Positions 58,857 to 64,000 of a DNA stretch of 64,000 nucleotides are shown here, one piece after another. This stretch comes from Anaerolinea sp. GTDB taxonomy: Bacteria > Chloroflexota > Anaerolineae > Anaerolineales > Anaerolineaceae. The first letter of the stretch is position 1. Each line of letters begins with the position of its first letter. The stretch is taken from positions 558,001 through 622,000 of the forward strand of contig JARKPU010000013.1 in NCBI GenBank assembly GCA_029975055.1. The letters are read 5' to 3'. The translations under genes and the position numbers were made by a program. Below the pieces are notes generated by a model that saw only the letters and a list, made by a program, of their open reading frames with translations, searched no databases and was not told the origin of the DNA.

Positions 58857-59309
58857 ATGACAGCGACACACGGAGACGCGTATAAAAAGCGAGCGCCGGT
58901 CGAAGAGACCAAGCCCACCATCCTGACGAAGGAGATGATCCTGGCGGCGGACGACCTGCCGAAAGAACTGGTGCAGGTGCCGGAGTGGGGCGGGGCGGTG
59001 TGGGTGAAGGCGATGAGCGGGGCAGAGCGCGACGGCTACGAGGCGATGATCCTGGACCAGCGCGGGAAAGACACGAAGGTGAACTTGCGCAACGCGCGGG
59101 CCAAACTGGCGATGGCCACGGTGGTGGACGCGGAAGGAAAGCGGCTGTTCGGGATGGCGGACATCGAGGCGCTCTCGAAGAAAAGCGCGGCGGCGCTGCA
59201 GCGCATTTTCGACGTGGCGACGCGGCTATCGGGGATCTCGGACGAGGACCTGAAGGAACTGACGGAGAGCCTCGAAGAGAACCCTTTCGACGGTTCACCT
59301 TCCGCCTAG
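58857..59309 (+). CDS. Tail assembly chaperone, short form (gpG-like)
   Basis: The 150-residue protein (TKEMILAADDLPKELVQVPE, VWVKAMSGAERDGYEAM, LSKKSAAALQRIFDVATRLS) lies between tail tube and tape measure, the place of lambda gpG. It ends in ENPFDGSPSA. A slippery heptamer eight codons before the stop leads into the longer form. Confidence 0.85.
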   Translation: MTATHGDAYKKRAPVEETKPTILTKEMILAADDLPKELVQVPEWGGAVWVKAMSGAERDGYEAMILDQRGKDTKVNLRNARAKLAMATVVDAEGKRLFGMADIEALSKKSAAALQRIFDVATRLSGISDEDLKELTESLEENPFDGSPSA

Positions 59310-59632
59310 CGCTGGCGCTGGGGCGGGTGGACCGGCGGCAGATGCTGAGCGAGATCAGCAGCCGGGAGTTGACGGAGTGGCTGGCGTTCTACCAGGTGGA
59401 GCCGTTTGGCGACTCGGAAACGCAGGCGGAGTACCGGATGGCCTACCTGGCGGCGCTGCTGGCGAACATCCACCGGGACACGAAGAAGCACCCAAGCGAG
59501 TTCACGGCGCGGGAGTTCATGCGAACGGAGTTCCTGCGAGCAGGCGAGGAACCCGCGGCGGATGCGCTGCTGGAGAAGGCGAAGACGATCTTCGGGGCGC
59601 TGAACCGGAAAGGTAAAGAGAAAGGCGGCTGA
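58857..59632 (+). CDS. Tail assembly chaperone, frameshifted long form (gpGT-like)
   Basis: A -1 slip at 59282-59288 joins residues 1-144 of gpG to a second frame through 59632, giving about 258 residues. After the slip the protein reads ENPFRRFTFRLALALGRVDR and ends with WLAFYQVEPFGDSETQAEYR and a basic tail KAKTIFGALNRKGKEKGG. The T part has no start codon or ribosome-binding site of its own near the overlap, which supports frameshifting. The T region binds the tape measure, which follows directly. Confidence 0.78.
59282..59288 (+). other. -1 ribosomal frameshift heptamer CCCTTTC
   Basis: The heptamer has form X-XXY-YYZ and sits in the correct phase (aaC CCT TTC). Pro and Phe tRNAs can re-pair as CCC TTT in the -1 frame. 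The zero-frame stop follows 18 nt later, and the -1 frame is open to 59632. Confidence 0.75.
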
Positions 59633-61218
59633 TGGCCACACTGGCGCGACTTATCGTAAAACTGATCACCGACGTCTCGGAGTTCGAGGCGGGGATGAAA
59701 AACGCCGCCAAGAAACTGGACAAGATCGGCTCGCAGATGAGCCAGGTGGGGGACAAACTGACCGCCGGGGTGACGCTGCCGATCATCGCGGCGGGGACCG
59801 CGGCGGTGAAGTTCGCGTCTGACCTGGCCGAAACGCGCAACAAAACAACGGTGGTGTTCGGGTCGATGTCGGACGACGTGATGAAGTTCGCCAACTCGTC
59901 CAACACGGCGCTGGGGATGAGCGAGAACGCGGCGCTGAGTTACGCCTCGACGTATGGGTCGATCCTGAAAAATATGGGGCTAACCGAGGAGCAGACGGCG
60001 GAGATGTCGAAAGCGCTGACGACGCTGACGGCGGACTACGCCTCGTTCCACAACCTGGCCCCGGAAGAGGCCTTCGAGAAGATCAAGGCGGGGCTGGTGG
60101 GCAGCTCCGAGCCGCTGATTTCACTCGGCAAAGACCTGCGGGTGGCGTCGGTGCAGGCCTACGCGATGGCAAACGGGATCGGGAGCGCGAACGGGAAACT
60201 GACCCAGTCGGAACTGGCGCTGGCGCGCTATGGCACGCTGATCGCGCAGTCCGGGGACGAGATGGGAGACTTCGCGCGCACCTCGGACGGCCTGGCCAAC
60301 AGCACGCGCATCCTGGGGGCGACGATCGAGGACACGCTGGCGAGTTTCGGCGAGGTGGCGATCCCGACGGTGACCACGTTCCTGCAGGCGCTGATCCCGA
60401 TCCTGGACTTTTTCAACAACCTGCCGCAGCCGATTAAGGTAGGAATCGTGAACATGCTGCTGTTCGCGGCGGCGATGGGTCCAATATTGAGCATCGGCGG
60501 GCGGGTGGTCTCGCTGGGCGGGCAGTTGATGACATTCTTCGGGGCTAAGGGCGGGTTCGCGAGTTTGAGCGCGCTGTTGACGACCAAACTGCTGCCGGCG
60601 CTGACCAAGCTGCCGGGGCTGTTGGGGACGGTGGGGGCGGGAATGGGGGCGATCAGCCTGCCGGTATTAGCGCTGATCGCGGCGATCGCGCTGCTGGTGG
60701 TGACGATCGTGCTGTTCGGCAAACAGGCGTGGGAGACGGTGCAGACGATCGGGAAACTGTTCGGGCTGCTGCCGGAGTTGATCCGCCAGCGAACGGTGCC
60801 GTGGATGAAGAACGTGGGGTACGAGATCGTCAAGGGGATCTGGCAGGGGATCTCGGGCGGATGGTCCAGTTTCGTGAACTGGGTGAGCCAGATCGTGCAC
60901 AACCTGGTGGAGAACGTGCGGAACGCGCTGGGGGTGCACTCGCGGAGCCAGGTGTTCTTCGATATCGGTAAGAACCTGGACCTGGGGCTGGAAGAGGGGA
61001 TCGCGGCGCAGGCGCACAAGCCGGTGAACGCGATGCTGAACGTGGCCACGGGCACGACCCAGGCGCCGAGCGCGGCGCCGGCGGGAACCGGCGGCGGGCG
61101 GTCGATCAGCATCGGGCCGATCACGATCAACGGGGATCTGAGCGAGAGCGCGAAGGAGAGCCTGAAGGTCGAGATGCTGGATCTGTTCAACGGGGTGCTC
61201 GAGGAGGCGCTGGCATGA
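59632..61218 (+). CDS. Tail tape measure protein
   Basis: The 528-residue protein has a coiled N-terminus (FEAGMKNAAKKLDKIGSQMS), the tape-measure core (VTLPIIAAGTAAVKFASDLA; TTVVFGSMSDDVMKFANSSN), then hydrophobic segments (PVLALIAAIALLVVTIVLFG) and GISGGWSSFVNWVSQIVHNL with a GVHSRSQVFFDIG motif. It sets tail length; about 530 residues implies a short tail. TGATG overlap with the T frame. Confidence 0.9.
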   Translation: MATLARLIVKLITDVSEFEAGMKNAAKKLDKIGSQMSQVGDKLTAGVTLPIIAAGTAAVKFASDLAETRNKTTVVFGSMSDDVMKFANSSNTALGMSENAALSYASTYGSILKNMGLTEEQTAEMSKALTTLTADYASFHNLAPEEAFEKIKAGLVGSSEPLISLGKDLRVASVQAYAMANGIGSANGKLTQSELALARYGTLIAQSGDEMGDFARTSDGLANSTRILGATIEDTLASFGEVAIPTVTTFLQALIPILDFFNNLPQPIKVGIVNMLLFAAAMGPILSIGGRVVSLGGQLMTFFGAKGGFASLSALLTTKLLPALTKLPGLLGTVGAGMGAISLPVLALIAAIALLVVTIVLFGKQAWETVQTIGKLFGLLPELIRQRTVPWMKNVGYEIVKGIWQGISGGWSSFVNWVSQIVHNLVENVRNALGVHSRSQVFFDIGKNLDLGLEEGIAAQAHKPVNAMLNVATGTTQAPSAAPAGTGGGRSISIGPITINGDLSESAKESLKVEMLDLFNGVLEEALA

Positions 61219-61613
61219 GCAGCAGTTTCATGATCGCGACGGAGGCGGAGGGCGAGGAGGGGCTGACCGCGCTGGACGAACTGACCACGCCGGTGCTGGT
61301 GGACCCGCAGTTTTTCTTCCAACCCTACCGGCAGCGGGTGCGGTTGGGGGATGGGAGTTACCGGGGAATCGGCGCGCCGGTGGCCGAGTGGCGCTTCCCG
61401 CTGTTGAGCCTGGCGGAGCGCAACCAGCTGGCGACGTTCTGTGAGGGAGCGAGCGCGCGGGTGTACATCGCGACGCCGGACAACACGGGGAGTTTCCTGC
61501 ACTACCTGGCGGTGATGCTGCTGCCGGAGAGCGAGCCGGCGAACAAGGCCGGGCTGATCCAGGGCTACGTGGTGCGGTTCGAGCAGATGGAGGAGCAGCC
61601 CACGGATGGCTAG
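61215..61613 (+). CDS. Tail protein downstream of tape measure
   Basis: The 132-residue protein (TPVLVDPQFFFQPYRQRVRL, AEWRFPLLSLAERNQLATFC) has a beta-rich pattern. It stands where distal-tail-type proteins are coded and overlaps its neighbours at both ends. No family assigned. Confidence 0.6.
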   Translation: MSSSFMIATEAEGEEGLTALDELTTPVLVDPQFFFQPYRQRVRLGDGSYRGIGAPVAEWRFPLLSLAERNQLATFCEGASARVYIATPDNTGSFLHYLAVMLLPESEPANKAGLIQGYVVRFEQMEEQPTDG

Positions 61614-64000
61614 AGCAATCACGGTCGGAGAACTGGCGAGTTTGCGCGCGGACGAGCAATGGAGCCGGCTGTACCTGGCGATCCACAACCCGGCGACGGT
61701 GTACAGCGCGCGGATCAACCAGGTGTTCACGAATTACGACGCGATCACCGAGTTGGTTTACGACGGCGGCAGCGGAACGCTGGCGGACGTGCTGCCGGGG
61801 ATGACGCTGTACGTGGGGAGCGCGGCGGGGGGCTATGACAAGGGGATGGCGCGCATCCGCAAGGCGCCGGGCGCGAGCACGTTCTACATCGGGGAGACCT
61901 CGGACATCGTTTTCGCGGACAACGATTACCTGACGGTGGTGGACGATTTTGACCTGTGGGCGCGGCACCCGGCGGCGGACACGAACGGGGCGCTGCTGAT
62001 GGACAACGACCTGGTCTACACCGACCAGCACACGAACTGCGACCCGGTTCCGGTGCTGGGTCCGGACGCGGCGCTGTGGCTGGCGGATGGGACGGCGGCC
62101 TTCGCCCCGGACGCGGGGGAGAGCTGGGTGGTCGGGTCGACGATCACGGGCTACGCCTGGGAAGCGCCGGGCGCGCTGAGCATCAGCGACGAGGACACAG
62201 CCACGCCGACGATCACCTACGACGCGGCGGGGACGTTCCGGGTGGGGTGCACGGCGACGGCGGCGAATGGGAAGAGCATGACGGGATACCGGAGCGTGTT
62301 CGTGTTCGACGCGGATCACCCGCCGGTAACGGTGTTCGACCTGGAGCGCTGCGAGGGCAACTTCGACAGCGGCGGCTGGTCGTTCGACGTGAGGATGCGG
62401 GCAGAGGCGGATTTATCCACGGTGCGCGACCGGGCGAAAGTAGTGCTGTTCGCGCGGGATTTCTACGACCAAGCGGAGGAGGAGATCGGGCCGCTGGCGG
62501 GGTACGAGAACGTGATCTGCAGCGGGCGCATCCTGGGCGAAACGATCGAGTGGGACGCGGACGATGGGTCGGTGACGTTCCGCGTGGCGGGTCCGCAGGC
62601 CTGGTTGAATGCGATCCCGAGTTTCCCGGTGGGGCTGAAGGACACGGATGGGACGCCGACAACGTGGCAGTTCTTCAACACGCTGACGGTGGATAAGGCT
62701 GTCTGGCACCTGCTGCACTGGCAATCGACGGCGACGATGGTGATGGACATCTACCCTTCGGGCGACGCGCGGCGGGCGGAGGCGCTGGAAGGGCCGATTG
62801 GTTCGCTGTGGCAGCAGTTGGAGGCGATCGCGGCGGAGAGCATCTTCGCCAGCCCGCTATGCGACCGCTACGGGCGGCTGTTCGTGGAGGTGGACCCGCA
62901 GTACACGCCGGTTGACGAGCGTGGGAGCATCCCGGTGGTGATGACGCTGCTGGAAACGGACTGGCAGGATAAGGTGGACATCGAGCGGATATCCACGCGG
63001 CCGGTGGGGATGGTGGACCTGTCGGGGATGACCTACGACGGGACGAGTTCGACGCCGCTGCTGGCGCGGGCACCCGGGCGGGTGTTCAAGCGGCTGGGGA
63101 GCATCTCGACGCGCGACCGGGTGCTGCTGACGGACCAGGCGCAGGCCAACGCGATCGCGGGGCTGATCCTGGGGCAGGCGAACAACCCGTTTCCACGCCT
63201 GTCGTTTGACCTGGCGATGAACAACCGGATGATCGACATCGCGCCGGCGCAGTACTGCGCGGTGGACATCGCCGCGGAGGATACGCTGCGAGGTTTCGTA
63301 TGCGCGAACAAGCGGCTGATCCCGCGGGTGGTGGCGATCGAGCACAACGCGGATTCGGGAGCGCTGCTCACGTCGATCGACTTCGAGGGGGAGAACGAAC
63401 AGCTCCCGGCGGTGACGATCGAGCGGGGAACCCCGTTCATGCCGAACGAGCCAGAGCAGCCCGACCTGCCGGACTTCCCGCTTTTTCCGCCGCCGTATCT
63501 TCCACCGCCGGGGGGGTGGCCGCCCTATATTCCACCGCCACCACCGCCGACCGAGGCGGGGTGTTTGACGGACGTGGAATGGCCGGCAACGGGGCCGTTC
63601 AGCATGCTGCAGCCGGGGACGATTTCGTCGGCGGACGCGCAGCCGTTCGCGAAGAAGGTTTATCCAGAGGGGGTGTACGTGCGGTCCGCCGCGGCGACGA
63701 ACAAAACGAAGATTGAGCTGATCGGGTGCTTCGAGAAATTCGAGAACGACGCGTGGGTTCCGGACCTAACGACAGACTGGATCAGCGTGGAGGCGTGGGA
63801 CGCGGGGGGGGTGATCGCGACGGCGACCGCGGCCGAGGTGACGGATGACGGCTGCGGGACGCGGACGTTCACGTTCAGCCCGCCGAATTATCTGTGGGCG
63901 AACCAGTTCGTGATTAACCTGTTTGGGGAGTTTACGCCGCCGTTTGATGTGACCTGGGATGGCGAAAGCATGGCAGGCGGGTTCCACGACGGGGGGGCGG
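61606..64000 (+). CDS. Large tail/baseplate protein with PKD-like domain (3' end outside window)
   Basis: An open frame of at least 798 residues starts at ATG 61606, overlapping the previous stop, and runs off the window. Residues about 165-235 look like a PKD/Ig domain (STITGYAWEAPGALSISDED, then AGTFRVGCTATAANGKS). The middle, about 240-600, has tail-hub-like beta and helical parts including WQQLEAIAAESIFASPLCDR and DRVLLTDQAQANAIAGLILG. A Pro-rich linker (LFPPPYLPPPGGWPPYIPPP, near 63478-63540) leads to another beta domain. It probably forms the tail tip or receptor-binding hub. Confidence 0.8.
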   Translation, partial: MARAITVGELASLRADEQWSRLYLAIHNPATVYSARINQVFTNYDAITELVYDGGSGTLADVLPGMTLYVGSAAGGYDKGMARIRKAPGASTFYIGETSDIVFADNDYLTVVDDFDLWARHPAADTNGALLMDNDLVYTDQHTNCDPVPVLGPDAALWLADGTAAFAPDAGESWVVGSTITGYAWEAPGALSISDEDTATPTITYDAAGTFRVGCTATAANGKSMTGYRSVFVFDADHPPVTVFDLERCEGNFDSGGWSFDVRMRAEADLSTVRDRAKVVLFARDFYDQAEEEIGPLAGYENVICSGRILGETIEWDADDGSVTFRVAGPQAWLNAIPSFPVGLKDTDGTPTTWQFFNTLTVDKAVWHLLHWQSTATMVMDIYPSGDARRAEALEGPIGSLWQQLEAIAAESIFASPLCDRYGRLFVEVDPQYTPVDERGSIPVVMTLLETDWQDKVDIERISTRPVGMVDLSGMTYDGTSSTPLLARAPGRVFKRLGSISTRDRVLLTDQAQANAIAGLILGQANNPFPRLSFDLAMNNRMIDIAPAQYCAVDIAAEDTLRGFVCANKRLIPRVVAIEHNADSGALLTSIDFEGENEQLPAVTIERGTPFMPNEPEQPDLPDFPLFPPPYLPPPGGWPPYIPPPPPPTEAGCLTDVEWPATGPFSMLQPGTISSADAQPFAKKVYPEGVYVRSAAATNKTKIELIGCFEKFENDAWVPDLTTDWISVEAWDAGGVIATATAAEVTDDGCGTRTFTFSPPNYLWANQFVINLFGEFTPPFDVTWDGESMAGGFHDGGA

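Larger units (their letters stand above)
29593..64000 (+). mobile_element. Temperate siphovirus-type prophage (left end to window edge)
   Basis: The element begins at the tRNA 3' fragment and integrase and runs through lysogeny, early, lysis, packaging, head and tail genes in one direction without host genes between. The head module is HK97-like and the tail module has gpG/GT chaperones and a tape measure, so the virion should have a long non-contractile tail. Tail fibre and end genes and the right attachment site lie beyond base 64000. All key genes look intact, so it may be active. Confidence 0.92.

Noticed and set aside
60228..61730. 500-codon open frame on the minus strand
   Set aside because: It is antisense to the tape measure and next tail gene, has no ribosome-binding site and its composition reads as a mirror of those genes.
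1..64000. CRISPR arrays and complete insertion sequences
   Set aside because: I saw no regularly spaced repeats and no transposase motifs anywhere in the window.

Overview
The window looks like part of a chromosome from a GC-rich, probably uncultured bacterium, most likely a Chloroflexota (Anaerolineae-like) lineage. That placement is inferred from gene style only: a GH42 beta-galactosidase beside GH13 enzymes and a UroD-family methyltransferase, a short L32, and an exopolysaccharide locus with a tyrosine autokinase. No rRNA or complete tRNA is present to confirm it.

Bases 1-15400 are host housekeeping and carbohydrate genes: the end of a histidine kinase, a PLP aminotransferase, hflX, rpmF, a two-gene operon of an LCAT-like lipase and a caspase-like peptidase, a 2-hydroxyacid dehydrogenase, a UroD-family protein, two GH13 enzymes, an FAA hydrolase, a GH42 beta-galactosidase and an EamA transporter. 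Bases 15400-23572 are a surface-polysaccharide locus: Wzy/ligase-like membrane protein, DegT aminotransferase, nucleotidyltransferase, NAD-epimerase, a priming sugar transferase with unusual domain order, and a Wzc-like autokinase reading away from a shared promoter region. Bases 23898-27430 encode a heterodimeric ABC exporter.

Bases 27431-29592 are a strikingly AT-rich island carrying a three-Cys-motif protein (DUF5131) and its partner TcmP. The island ends at a 41-nt fragment identical in form to the 3' end of a tRNA (probably tRNA-Pro) with its terminator. This is the left attachment site of a large prophage that fills the rest of the window and runs off its right end.

The prophage reads: excisionase-like HTH protein and tyrosine integrase; a leftward lysogeny operon (XRE repressor, DEDD exonuclease with BRCT domain, lipoprotein); a clear rightward promoter with overlapping operators; many small early genes; a roughly 1-kb gene-free, highly structured stretch that I interpret as a giant ornate RNA; replication-type winged-helix genes with a nested palindrome cluster that may be the origin; a ParB-like protein; a second DUF5131 protein; small HTH and Cys-rich proteins; a putative small RNA with a strong terminator; a lysis cassette with GH25 endolysin; HNH and terminase; a portal fused to a MuF-like domain; prohead protease and HK97-type capsid; three glycosyltransferase-like genes; connector, tail-tube and tail-chaperone genes with a -1 frameshift site; a tape measure; and a large tail protein that continues past base 64000. 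Overall this is a siphovirus-type, HK97-fold temperate phage.

The most notable items are the giant RNA candidate at 34925-35928, a duplicated hairpin leader placed in front of two unrelated early genes, the origin-like palindromes inside a coding gene, and the two differently built DUF5131 loci.
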